Source: Agromyces subbeticus DSM 16689
GTDB taxonomy: Bacteria > Actinomycetota > Actinomycetes > Actinomycetales > Microbacteriaceae
NCBI RefSeq assembly: GCF_000421565.1
Contig: NZ_ATXG01000005.1
Coordinates: 62,001-126,000, forward strand
Reading direction: 5' to 3'
Length of the DNA stretch: 64,000 bases
Part shown: positions 15,732 through 23,214 of the stretch, one piece after another
Position numbering within the stretch: the stretch's first letter is position 1
Layout of the letters: every line of letters starts with the position of its first letter
Program-made: the position numbers and the translations under genes
Notes under the pieces: generated by a model
What the model was told of the DNA's origin: nothing
Database searches by the model: none
Seen by the model: only the letters and a program-made list of their open reading frames with translations

Positions 15732-16995
15732 GCAACGAGCGTACTTCCATCCGCACAGCGCGCTCGTGCAGGTAGCGCTGCTCGATGAGGTTGCCGGTCA
15801 TCTCCGCCGCCGCCCTGAACTCCGTGCTCGCGAGCCCGTGGTCTCCCGTGAGCCCCAGCAGGTGGGCGCGTACGGCCCGCACGCGGGCGCTCACAAGCGC
15901 GTCGGCGGAGAGATCGTGCTGCCGGTCGAGGTCGTCGAGCAGGGCGAGCCCGCGCTGCGCACCGTAGGCGTGAGCGACGGCGACCACTCGGCCGAGCCGC
16001 ACGGGGGCGGTCGGCTCGAGCTGCTCCAGGCCGAGGTAGAGCGCGGCGATCTGCGGCCAGTCGGTCTCAGCCGCGTCAACGGCCTCGGCGTGCACGGCCG
16101 CGATCGCGGCCTGCAACTGATACGTGCCGACGCTGCGCTGACGCCAGGCCCGCTCGATGAGGGCGCTGCCCTCGGCGATGAGTGCGGCATCCCACCGACC
16201 GCGATCCTGTTCCGCCATGGGCACGAGCTCTCCCGAGGCATCCGTTCGCGCGCCTCGCCGGGCCTCGGTGAGCAGCATCAGGGCGGTGAGGCCCTGGGGC
16301 TCCGGGTCGTCCGGCAGCATGCGCTGCAGCAACCGGGCGAGCCGAATCGCCTCTTCGGTGAGATCGCGACGCGCCAGCGTATCGCCGGAAGTCGCGGTGT
16401 ACCCCTCGTTGAAGACCAGGTAGAGCACCCGCATGACCGCCTCGATGCGCGGCCGCAGGTCGCCCTCGAGCGGCAACGCGAAACGCGCGCCCGCCTTCTT
16501 CAGCTGCTGCTTCGCCCGGCTGATGCGCACCGCCATGGTCGGTTCGCTGACACCGTAGGCGTGAGCGATCTCCGCGGTTGTGAGACCGCCGACGGCGCGC
16601 AGAGTCAACGCGATCTGCGAGGCGGCACGGAGCGCAGGATGGCAGCACAGCACGAGCAGGTGCAGGCTGTCGTCGTGGTCGACGACGGTCGGGCCCGGTG
16701 TTGTCGGATCGACGAGCGATGGGTCGGATGCCGCGGCCTCCGCTTCGCGGCGGTGGGCGGCCTGCTCGGAACGCAGCAGGTCGATCATCTTGCGATAGGC
16801 GACGCGGATGAGCCAACTGCGCGGTTCGGCCGGGACGCCGTCGGCCGGCCACTGGCGACTGGCCGCGATGAGTGCCTCCTGCACCGCATCTTCGGCCACG
16901 TCGAAGCGACCGAAGCGGCGCACGATCGCGCCGAGCACCTGAGGCGCCTCGGAGCGCAGCAGGTGTTCGACGGTCGTGTCGCGGGCGCCGGGCAT
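15724..16995 (-). CDS. ECF42-type RNA polymerase sigma factor with C-terminal TPR-like extension
   Basis: 423 residues, longer than a standard ECF factor (about 200). Sigma region 2 is RRFGRFDVAEDAVQEALIAASRQW with PRSWLIRVAYRKMIDLLRSE. Region 4 is LTLRAVGGLTTAEIAHAYGVSEPTMAVRISRAKQQLKKAG. A helical C-terminal extension (about 200-423) includes VFNEGYTATSG, typical of the DUF6596/ECF42 group that works with DGPF proteins. There is no anti-sigma gene. The start touches the DGPF stop (TGATG). Target promoters cannot be fixed from here. Confidence 0.88.
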   Translation of the reverse strand: MPGARDTTVEHLLRSEAPQVLGAIVRRFGRFDVAEDAVQEALIAASRQWPADGVPAEPRSWLIRVAYRKMIDLLRSEQAAHRREAEAAASDPSLVDPTTPGPTVVDHDDSLHLLVLCCHPALRAASQIALTLRAVGGLTTAEIAHAYGVSEPTMAVRISRAKQQLKKAGARFALPLEGDLRPRIEAVMRVLYLVFNEGYTATSGDTLARRDLTEEAIRLARLLQRMLPDDPEPQGLTALMLLTEARRGARTDASGELVPMAEQDRGRWDAALIAEGSALIERAWRQRSVGTYQLQAAIAAVHAEAVDAAETDWPQIAALYLGLEQLEPTAPVRLGRVVAVAHAYGAQRGLALLDDLDRQHDLSADALVSARVRAVRAHLLGLTGDHGLASTEFRAAAEMTGNLIEQRYLHERAVRMEVRSLHD

Positions 16996-17366
16996 CAGGC
17001 GGCGAAGTCGTCGCCCATGATCGGACGGATCTCCATCGGCTCGCCGAGCACGGCGACCATGCGCGAGACGATGTCGCGGGCGCGTTCGAGGCTCGCGACG
17101 TCGATCACCGCGAAGCTCGCGAGCACCTCCTTCAGCTCGGCGAACGGCCCGTCGGTGGCGACGACGCCCGACTCGGCCTTGCGCACCGTGGTGGTCACGG
17201 CCGGGTGGCCGAGGCCCTCGCTCGTCACGAACTCGCCTGTGGCACGAAGCTCCGCCTCGAATTCCTGGTAGGCGGCGAATGCTGCCAGCGCCTCTTCCGA
17301 CGGGGTGTCTGCTGTCGCGGCATCCCAAGCCGCGGCGGGGGTGTAGCTGAGCACGAGGAACTTCAT
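16995..17366 (-). CDS. YCII-related DGPF protein
   Basis: 123 residues. The defining motif is present: VVATDGPFAELKEVLASFAVIDV. MKFLVLSYT opens a ferredoxin-like YCII fold. Genes of this family accompany ECF42 sigma factors in many actinobacteria and may be their targets or signal partners; the biochemical role is not known. A good ribosome site (GGAAGG) lies eight bases before ATG 17366. The next gene, the sigma factor, is translationally coupled. Confidence 0.88.
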   Translation of the reverse strand: MKFLVLSYTPAAAWDAATADTPSEEALAAFAAYQEFEAELRATGEFVTSEGLGHPAVTTTVRKAESGVVATDGPFAELKEVLASFAVIDVASLERARDIVSRMVAVLGEPMEIRPIMGDDFAA

Positions 17367-17431
17367 GGTGTTTCCTTCCAGACGGCGCGGTCGTTGCCAC
17401 GCTATTCGGGTTCGATGAATGGAGCGGGCTT

Positions 17432-18106
17432 TCAGGCGGCCCGGCGGAGTCGCAGCGCGACCACCGTCGTCCAAGTGAAGGCGACGATCCCGGTGAGTGC
17501 GACTTGCACGCTCGCGCTCTCGGGCGAGACCGGCAGCAGCATCACGAGGGCCGTCACACCGTTGCCGATCGCCGGCCACAGCGCCCGGCGACGGATGTCC
17601 CGTACGAGAAGCACGATGCAGGCGACCGCGAGGGCGGTGAAGGCGATGGCGGCAGCGGCGGAGTGCACGATCGAGTGCCACGACATCGGCACCGCGCCTT
17701 CGGGTGCGCTGAGCGGGAAGCCGAACTGCGGATCCATGACGAAGCAGCCTGCTGCGATCAGGCCCGCACCGAAGATGCCGATGAACAGTGGTGCCGCTCG
17801 CCGGCCGAGGCCTTGCGTCACCCGCCGGTGCACGATCGCGAGGGCGAGCACGCCGAGCCCGGTGAGCACGAATGTCGCGATCTGGATCCAGCCGAGCTCG
17901 CCGGTGGAGAGTTGGCTGAGCGGGTGCTTGCGCAGGTCGAAGCCCGGGCGGGTCAGCATCTGGGCGATGGCCGAGCCGTAGAAGAGCGGGCCAGCGAGCG
18001 CGGCGGCCAGCGCCAGGCGCCGAGTGGAGCGGCGGCGGCTCGACGACGTGGTCGGCGGTGCGGTCAGCTCGCCGGCCGCGCCCGGAGTGGTGGTGTGTGC
18101 GGTCAT
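17432..18106 (-). CDS. DUF998 membrane protein
   Basis: 224 residues with a disordered Ser/Thr/Arg N-terminus (about 1-30) and six predicted transmembrane helices. MLTRPGFDLRKHPLSQLSTGELGWIQ between helices one and two and FVMDPQFGFPLSAPEGAVPMSWHSIVH are typical of DUF998. Function unknown; the family is linked loosely to stress-responsive sigma loci. A strong ribosome site (GGGAGGA) precedes the ATG. It lies 65 bases upstream of the DGPF gene and shares a symmetrical divergent control region with the gene at 18292. Confidence 0.8.
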   Translation of the reverse strand: MTAHTTTPGAAGELTAPPTTSSSRRRSTRRLALAAALAGPLFYGSAIAQMLTRPGFDLRKHPLSQLSTGELGWIQIATFVLTGLGVLALAIVHRRVTQGLGRRAAPLFIGIFGAGLIAAGCFVMDPQFGFPLSAPEGAVPMSWHSIVHSAAAAIAFTALAVACIVLLVRDIRRRALWPAIGNGVTALVMLLPVSPESASVQVALTGIVAFTWTTVVALRLRRAA

Positions 18107-18143
18107 TTTTCCTCCCGGGGGTGTGGGTTCGGTGTTGTACAGC

Positions 18144-18245
18144 TACCTCGGAGCTGCCTGAGCCGTCTTGACATCGCGGACCGAAATTCCTTCGCTCGAG
18201 ATTTCTGCTGCTCGATGTCAAGGACGCGGTCGTGGCTCCGAGGTA
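18144..18245. promoter_or_regulatory. Symmetrical 102-bp divergent control region
   Basis: TACCTCGGAGC (18144-18154) pairs with its exact complement at 18235-18245, and CTTGACATCG (18167-18176) with its complement at 18213-18222. Both pairs share the same centre, with 12-base gaps on each side. Each arm carries TTGACA, a -35 match, pointing toward the centre. The two divergent genes therefore have matched control modules. Confidence 0.7.
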
Positions 18246-18291
18246 TCCATGACGGCGCCGACCGAGGCACCGCGAACGAGAGGAACCGACC

Positions 18292-18786
18292 ATGCACGAC
18301 CGAATCGAAACCGTGAATGTCACCGCGAGCGACACCGCGAACGACGTCGACGCCTACGGCCTCGGCGAGCAGCCGGATCCCACCCCTGAGCTGCGTGCGC
18401 TCGACCGGCTCGTCGGATCGTGGACGGTGACCGGCGGCGCCGAGGGCACCGTGCGGTACGAGTGGATGCCGGGCGGGTACTTCCTGCTGCAGCACGTCGA
18501 ACTCACCCAATTCGAGCAGCAGATCACCGGCTTCGAGGTCATCGGCAATCTCCACCCGTTCGGCGAGCCCGTCGGCGCCGACGTCGTCTCGCGCTTCTAC
18601 GACTCCGCGGGCAACACGCTGGACTACGTCTACGAACTCGTCGGCGACACCCTCACGATCTGGGGCGGCGCGAAGGGCAGCCCGGCGTACTTCCAGGGCA
18701 AGTTCAGCGCCGACGATCAGGTCGTCGACGGTGCCTGGGTCTACCCGGGCGACGGCGGGTACCCCTCGACGATGACGCGCGCCTGA
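18292..18786 (+). CDS. DUF1579-like protein
   Basis: 164 residues, cytoplasmic, beta-rich. ELRALDRLVGSWTVTGGAEG, YEWMPGGYFLLQHVE and YVYELVGDTLTIWGG look like the lipocalin-like DUF1579 group, whose role is unknown. The ATG at 18292 follows GAGAGGAAC by a normal distance. Divergent from the DUF998/DGPF/ECF operon with matched control modules between them, so it may belong to the same regulon. Followed by a long terminator hairpin. Confidence 0.65.
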   Translation: MHDRIETVNVTASDTANDVDAYGLGEQPDPTPELRALDRLVGSWTVTGGAEGTVRYEWMPGGYFLLQHVELTQFEQQITGFEVIGNLHPFGEPVGADVVSRFYDSAGNTLDYVYELVGDTLTIWGGAKGSPAYFQGKFSADDQVVDGAWVYPGDGGYPSTMTRA

Positions 18787-18809
18787 CCGCTGCGGCACTG
18801 GATGTCGAA

Positions 18810-18869
18810 GCGGGTTGAGCCCGCCGAACCCGACCGCTTCCCGGCAGGGGTTCGACGGGCTCGACCCGC
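18810..18869. terminator. Bidirectional terminator hairpin
   Basis: A 22-base arm at 18810-18831 (GCGGGTTGAGCCCG...) pairs with 18848-18869 with two imperfect positions. It lies between two convergent genes (ends 18786 and 18889). It has no long T run, as is common in actinobacteria. Confidence 0.65.
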
Positions 18870-18888
18870 AGAGGTCGGCGAACCGGCC

Positions 18889-20208
18889 TCAGTTCGTGGC
18901 AGCCGCCCGCTCGAGCATGGGCCTCGTCGCGAGCAGCCCGAGCCACACGACGCCGATGCCCGCGGCCAGCACGCCCGCGATGACCGCGAGCGAGAGCGGC
19001 GCGACGATGATCGTGAGCCCGGTGAGCGGCAGCATCACGATCGCCGCGGTCACGGCGGAGCCGATCGCGGTGATGCGCAGCGGCGACATGACCGCCCGGC
19101 GACGGGCGGCATCCATGGTCGGCGTCGGCATGCCGAGCATGCCGAGCGAGCGGTACAGCTCGCCGCGATCGAGGATGCCGGCGGCCTGGTTGACCCCGAC
19201 GGAGCACGCCACCATGAGGAACGAGCCGACCACGGTGATCAGGATTCCGGTGCGGATGTCGGCGAAGAGCTCTTGCGACTCGGCGTCCGCCGCCTCGCCG
19301 AACGAGCCGAGCAGCGCGATGCCGACGCCCGCGAACACGGCCATGAAGCTCGTCATCGCCACCCCCGAGACCTGTCGCCACGCCGCCTTGGGCGACTCGA
19401 GCACCGCACGGGCCGCGAGCAGCCGGGCAGGCACCTTGGCCTGTTTGGCCTGCGACTGCGCGACGAGCCGGATGACCCACGGGCCGATCAGGTTGAGCAC
19501 TGCGATGCTGCCGCCGAACGCGGCGCCGAGCATCGCGAGGATGAGCATCGCCGAACCGGCCACTTGCAGCACGCTCATCACGAGGAAGGCGAGGGCGATG
19601 ACCGCGACGCCGATGACGATGCGCAGCCAGTGCAGCTTCGGCGCGTCTTGCTTCGTGCGCACGCCGAGCGGGGAGATCACGACCTGGCGCAGGCCGAGCA
19701 CGGCGCTCACGATGGCAAGCAGCGCGACCCCGAGCACCACGCCGAGGATCGTGAGCGGTGCGAGCACGACGCCCTCGATGCCGAGTGCCTCCCCCCGGAA
19801 CGGGATCAGCGCGAGCAACGGTACGAGCACGAAGTAGAGCGCTACGCCGGCGAGGGCGCCCACGACCGCGAGCACGACCGACTCGATCACGGCGAGTGCC
19901 GAGACTGTGGCCGGTGTCGCGCCCAGCAGTCGCAGCGTCGCGAGCCGGTCGTCGCGCCGGCGTGCGGAGAGCCGGGCCGCTGCGCCGCCGAGCGAGGCGA
20001 GCGGCACGACGAGCAGCACGAGCGCGACGACGGCGAGCGCCTGGTACGTCACGCCGACATCGCCCGACCAGCTCCAGAACGACTGCGCGCCGCCGAGCAC
20101 GGTGAGCAGCAGCGCCGTGACGATCGCGAACGCCGTGATCGGCAGCGCGCTCGCGGCGGCCCCCGCCGTGCCCGGTCGGGCGAGCAGCCAGGCCACCCGG
20201 CCGATCAT
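18889..20208 (-). CDS. ABC exporter permease (FtsX/MacB type)
   Basis: 439 residues with about eight to ten transmembrane helices. Two FtsX-like stretches are seen: one around RLSARRRDDRLATLRLLGATPATVSALAVIES (residues 80-112), one near the C-terminus with ILDRGELYRSLGMLGMPTPTMDAARRRA. RLLGAT and SLGMLGMP are the usual FtsX coupling motifs. It pairs with the ATPase encoded before it (ATGA overlap, 20205-20208). Likely exports a peptide, lipid or drug; the substrate is not known. Confidence 0.82.
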   Translation of the reverse strand: MIGRVAWLLARPGTAGAAASALPITAFAIVTALLLTVLGGAQSFWSWSGDVGVTYQALAVVALVLLVVPLASLGGAAARLSARRRDDRLATLRLLGATPATVSALAVIESVVLAVVGALAGVALYFVLVPLLALIPFRGEALGIEGVVLAPLTILGVVLGVALLAIVSAVLGLRQVVISPLGVRTKQDAPKLHWLRIVIGVAVIALAFLVMSVLQVAGSAMLILAMLGAAFGGSIAVLNLIGPWVIRLVAQSQAKQAKVPARLLAARAVLESPKAAWRQVSGVAMTSFMAVFAGVGIALLGSFGEAADAESQELFADIRTGILITVVGSFLMVACSVGVNQAAGILDRGELYRSLGMLGMPTPTMDAARRRAVMSPLRITAIGSAVTAAIVMLPLTGLTIIVAPLSLAVIAGVLAAGIGVVWLGLLATRPMLERAAATN

Positions 20209-20906
20209 GCCGACACCCCCGGCACCCGTTCGCCGACGATGCGCCCGTCGCGCATGTCGACGATGCGGCTGCAGCGCCCTGCGACATCCGCGTCGTGCGT
20301 GACGACCACGAGCGTGCGGCCCTGGCCGGTCGTCGAATCGAGCAGCGCGCGCATGACCTCGGCCGAGGTGGTCGAGTCGAGCGCACCGGTCGGCTCGTCG
20401 GCGAAGACGACGGATGCCCCGGTGACCTGCGCCCTGGCGATCGCGACGCGTTGCGCCTGGCCGCCCGAGAGCTGGCCGATGCGGCGGTCCTCCATGCCGG
20501 CGAGGCCGAGAGCCGCGAGCCAGCCGCGGCCGTACTCCTCGGCGCGCAGGCGCGGCATGCCGTTCAGCATGAGGGCGAGCGCGACGTTCTCGACGGCGGT
20601 GAGCTCGGGAATGAGCAGCCCCTGCTGGAAGACGAAGCCGTACGCCTCCCGCCGCAGCCGCGAGCGCTCGCGCTCGCTGAGCGCGGTCACGTCCACCCGG
20701 CCTGCCCCCGACTGGAAGGCGACGGTGCCGGTATCGGGGCGGGTGATGCCGGCGAGGCAGTGGAGCAGCGTCGTCTTGCCCGATCCCGAGGCGCCCATGA
20801 TGGCGAGCGACTCGCCGGTTCGCACCTGGAGGTCGACGCCCGCAAGCGCGTGCGTCTGGCCGAAGGACTTGCTGAGGCCGGATGCCTCGATCACGAAGGA
20901 ACTCAT
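20205..20906 (-). CDS. ABC exporter ATP-binding protein (MacB/LolD type)
   Basis: 233 residues from ATG 20906; a longer start would add a Pro/Arg stretch outside the fold. Walker A is GASGSGKTTLL, the Q-loop is YGFVFQQGLLIPELTAVENVAL, the signature is LSGGQAQRVAIARAQ, Walker B is VVFADEPTGALDS, and the switch is VVVTHDADVAG. ADEPTGALD is typical of the MacB/LolD class that pairs with FtsX-like permeases, and one follows directly. No accessory or regulator gene is attached. Confidence 0.88.
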   Translation of the reverse strand: MSSFVIEASGLSKSFGQTHALAGVDLQVRTGESLAIMGASGSGKTTLLHCLAGITRPDTGTVAFQSGAGRVDVTALSERERSRLRREAYGFVFQQGLLIPELTAVENVALALMLNGMPRLRAEEYGRGWLAALGLAGMEDRRIGQLSGGQAQRVAIARAQVTGASVVFADEPTGALDSTTSAEVMRALLDSTTGQGRTLVVVTHDADVAGRCSRIVDMRDGRIVGERVPGVSA

Positions 20907-20967
20907 AGCCTCGAGCCTGCCGGGGCGGGGCGGGCCGGCGCGTCGGGCGGAGGTCGCATTCACGCGA

Positions 20968-20999
20968 AGAGGGCGTCATCCTCGCGGATGACGCCCTCT
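20968..20999. terminator. Perfect 14-bp terminator hairpin
   Basis: AGAGGGCGTCATCC (20968-20981) and GGATGACGCCCTCT (20986-20999) form a perfect stem with a four-base loop. It lies just after the stop of the ABC-2 permease and before the separate MacB-type operon, both on the minus strand. Confidence 0.8.
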
Positions 21000-21019
21000 G
21001 TGCCGTGCGGAGCTGCGAC

Positions 21020-21787
21020 TCAGCGGGGTGTCGCCCGCCGGATCACGAGGTACCCGCCGACGGCGAAGGCCACCGCGAAACCGAGCACGATGGTGAAGCC
21101 GCCCACGACGCCGATGCTGCCGAACCACTCGAAGAGGGCCATCCAGCCGCCGCTGAACGTCTGGTATGCGACGAAGACCAGCAGCAGCGCGATCGCGCTG
21201 AACATCACGATCATCATGCCCCGCATGCGCCACCGCATGTACACCGTCGTGACGCTCGCGCCGACGAACAACACGAGGAGCTGCAGCGCCAGCGTCGTGT
21301 AGAAGTCGACGAGCCACCCCTGCTGCCCGTACCAGAGGGAGTCGAACATGGCGATGCCGACACCCCAGCCATTCGTCGCCTTCTCGATCTGCACGAGCGT
21401 GGCGATCGCAACGGCGTTCAGCAGCGAGACGAGGCCGAACATCATGCTCGTCCCGATCCAGAAGTCGCGGCGAGTGGTGCCGAAGCCCAGTGCGAACGAG
21501 AACGTCAGGCCGATCGCCTGCACGCCGACGACGACGAGATACCACTGCGGCGAGAGCACGGCCCAGCTGTAGCGCATGCCCTTGGCCATGTCGTCGACAG
21601 GCCCGCCCGCGCCGGTGATGATGAGCCCGATGATCATCATGATCGCCCAGGCGGAGCCGAGGATGAGCCAGGGCACTCCGAAGAAGATCGACGGGTTGAC
21701 GGCGTGCAGGCGCACGATGCGCCAGATCTCGTGGGCCCGTGACCGGGCCTCGGTACGCGGGATCGACTGCTCGATGACGGCGGTCAT
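21020..21787 (-). CDS. ABC transporter permease (ABC-2 type)
   Basis: 255 residues with six predicted transmembrane helices (around 35-55, 75-100, 110-135, 160-185, 190-215 and 225-248). The basic N-terminus ARSRAHEIWRIVRLHAVNPSIFF is followed by WLILGSAWAIMMIIGLIITG. It pairs with the ATPase upstream (ATGA overlap, 21784-21787) and the YtrA-type regulator, making a three-gene exporter operon of the kind induced by cell-wall antibiotics in Gram-positives. No specific substrate can be assigned. Confidence 0.78.
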   Translation of the reverse strand: MTAVIEQSIPRTEARSRAHEIWRIVRLHAVNPSIFFGVPWLILGSAWAIMMIIGLIITGAGGPVDDMAKGMRYSWAVLSPQWYLVVVGVQAIGLTFSFALGFGTTRRDFWIGTSMMFGLVSLLNAVAIATLVQIEKATNGWGVGIAMFDSLWYGQQGWLVDFYTTLALQLLVLFVGASVTTVYMRWRMRGMMIVMFSAIALLLVFVAYQTFSGGWMALFEWFGSIGVVGGFTIVLGFAVAFAVGGYLVIRRATPR

Positions 21788-22692
21788 GCCGCAACCTCCT
21801 GTTCGGTCGAATCGGCACGCAGGTCGGTGCCGGTCAGGTGGATGATGAGCTGCTGGAGCGAGACGGGTGCCAACTCGAGCCCCGCCTCGGCCGCCCGGAT
21901 GCGGTCGGCCTGGTCGAGTCGGCCGTCGATGGTGGCCGATGCCAGCCCACCGAGGCCCTCGCGACCGATGACGGGACGATCGGCGACGAACGACTCGACG
22001 GCGGCGCGCGGGCCGGCGACCGTGGTGGCCGAGCCTCGCAGCTCGTCGGCGTCGCGATCGAACAGGATGCGGCCCTGGTCGATGAGGATGACGTGCTCGA
22101 GCAGGTTCGCGACCTCGTCGATCAGGTGGGTCGACAGCACGATCGTGCGGGGGTGCTCGGCGTAGTCCTCGAGCAGCCGGTCGTAGAAGATGTGCCGCGC
22201 GACGGCGTCGAGCCCGAGGTACGGCTCGTCGAAGAAGGTGAGTGGTGCCCGGGAGGCGAGACCGACGATGACACCGACCGCTGAAAGCTGGCCGCGTGAG
22301 AGCTTCTTGATGCGGCGCTTCAGGGGCAGCCGGAAGTCGGCGACGAGTTGCTCGGCGAACGCGGCATCCCAGTTCTCGAAGAACCACGGTGCCGCCTTGA
22401 AGACGTGGGCCGGCGTGAAGTCCTCGGGGTAGCGCTGCGATTCGGCGATGAAGCACATGCGACGCAGCACGTCGGCGTGCTCGGCGGGTTCGCGGCCGAA
22501 GACGTCGAGTTCGCCGGCATCGGGGAAGAGTTGCCCGGTGAGCATCTGCATGATCGTCGTCTTGCCGGCGCCGTTGCGTCCGAGCAGGCCGTAGATGCGG
22601 TTCTCCTCGAGCGAGAAGTTCACCGCGTCGACGGCCGTGAACGAGCCGTAGCGCTTCGTGAGCCCGGTGGCGTGCACCACGGTGCGGGTCAT
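21784..22692 (-). CDS. ABC transporter ATP-binding protein
   Basis: 302 residues. Walker A is GRNGAGKTTIMQMLTG, Walker B is LTFFDEPYLGLDA, and the switch is VLSTHLIDEVANLLEHVILI. The signature is LSRGQLSAVGVIVGLAS, with Arg in place of the usual second Gly, a variation common in YtrB-type exporters. The C-terminal part (from about 220) is an extra domain after the nucleotide fold. Overlaps the regulator before it and the permease after it by ATGA. Confidence 0.85.
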   Translation of the reverse strand: MTRTVVHATGLTKRYGSFTAVDAVNFSLEENRIYGLLGRNGAGKTTIMQMLTGQLFPDAGELDVFGREPAEHADVLRRMCFIAESQRYPEDFTPAHVFKAAPWFFENWDAAFAEQLVADFRLPLKRRIKKLSRGQLSAVGVIVGLASRAPLTFFDEPYLGLDAVARHIFYDRLLEDYAEHPRTIVLSTHLIDEVANLLEHVILIDQGRILFDRDADELRGSATTVAGPRAAVESFVADRPVIGREGLGGLASATIDGRLDQADRIRAAEAGLELAPVSLQQLIIHLTGTDLRADSTEQEVAA

Positions 22693-23048
22693 GATTCGAT
22701 CCTTTCCGCGCGGAGCATGCCCGCGAGTTCGTCGATGCCGATGCCGAGCTTCTCGGCCTCGATGATGAGTGGTCTGAGGTATTCGGTGGCGAATCCCGCC
22801 CGCCGTCGTTCGACGAGCCGCTCACGGGCCCCGATCGTCACGAACATGCCGATTCCCCTTCGCTTCTCCACGATGCCGTCGTCGACAAGGCGGGTCACCC
22901 CTTTCAGTGCGGTGGCCGGGTTGACGCGCAGGAAGGCGGCGAACTCGTTCGTCGATGGAATCTGGCCGCCCTCGGGCAGCGAGCCGTCGATGATGTCGTT
23001 CTCGACCTGTTCTGCGATCTGGATGAAGATCGGACGTGAGTCGTCCAT
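22689..23048 (-). CDS. GntR regulator, YtrA subfamily
   Basis: 119 residues from ATG 23048. Winged helix with PIFIQIAEQVENDIIDGSLPEGGQIPS, TNEFAAFLRVNPATALKGVTRLVDDGIVEKRRGIGMFV, then a short YtrA-type helical tail of about 40 residues. An earlier ATG at 23087 lies inside the operator palindrome and is judged less likely. YtrA regulators repress their own ABC exporter operon; both ABC genes follow with ATGA overlaps. Confidence 0.88.
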   Translation of the reverse strand: MDDSRPIFIQIAEQVENDIIDGSLPEGGQIPSTNEFAAFLRVNPATALKGVTRLVDDGIVEKRRGIGMFVTIGARERLVERRRAGFATEYLRPLIIEAEKLGIGIDELAGMLRAERIES

Positions 23049-23076
23049 ACCCGCCCATCTGTTCCGGCTGAACCTT

Positions 23077-23108
23077 GGTTGGTTCATTACTTGTGTAACT
23101 AACCAACC
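23077..23108. promoter_or_regulatory. 32-bp operator palindrome of the YtrA-type operon
   Basis: GGTTGGTT (23077-23084) and AACCAACC (23101-23108) flank an inner TTAC/GTAA pair. It lies 29 bases upstream of the chosen start, with a TTGACA -35 match (plus 23124-23129, complement) on its far side. The layout fits autorepression by the GntR protein. Confidence 0.65.
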
Positions 23109-23136
23109 ATGTGCGCGTACCGTTGTCAAGTGCCCG

Positions 23137-23214
23137 CCGGTCGAGTAGGCGCACCAGCGCCGTATCGAGACCACGCGACAGGTCTCGATACGCTCCTTCG
23201 TCGCTACTCGACCG
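23137..23214. repeat. Dispersed two-part inverted repeat, copy 2
   Basis: GGTCGAGTAGG..., CGTATCGAGACC, a nine-base spacer, GGTCTCGATACG and ...GTCGCTACTCGACC. It lies between the YtrA-type operon and the EamA gene and supplies the EamA stop codon at 23204-23206. Confidence 0.85.

Noticed and set aside
14638..17271. Open frame of 877 codons on the plus strand
   Set aside because: Antisense to the SDR, chorismate mutase, sigma and DGPF genes, all of which have clear motifs. The composition is that of a shadow frame.
18292..18786. Reading the DUF1579-like gene as an anti-sigma factor for the ECF42 sigma
   Set aside because: It has no zinc-binding or transmembrane anti-sigma features, and the ECF42 group works without one.
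18802..20991. Open frame of 729 codons on the plus strand
   Set aside because: Antisense to the MacB-type permease and ATPase; Arg/Asp/His/Glu-rich and without domains.
22689..23087. GntR (YtrA-type) start at ATG 23087
   Set aside because: This start lies inside the operator palindrome and adds 13 residues before the conserved domain; ATG 23048 gives the usual family length.
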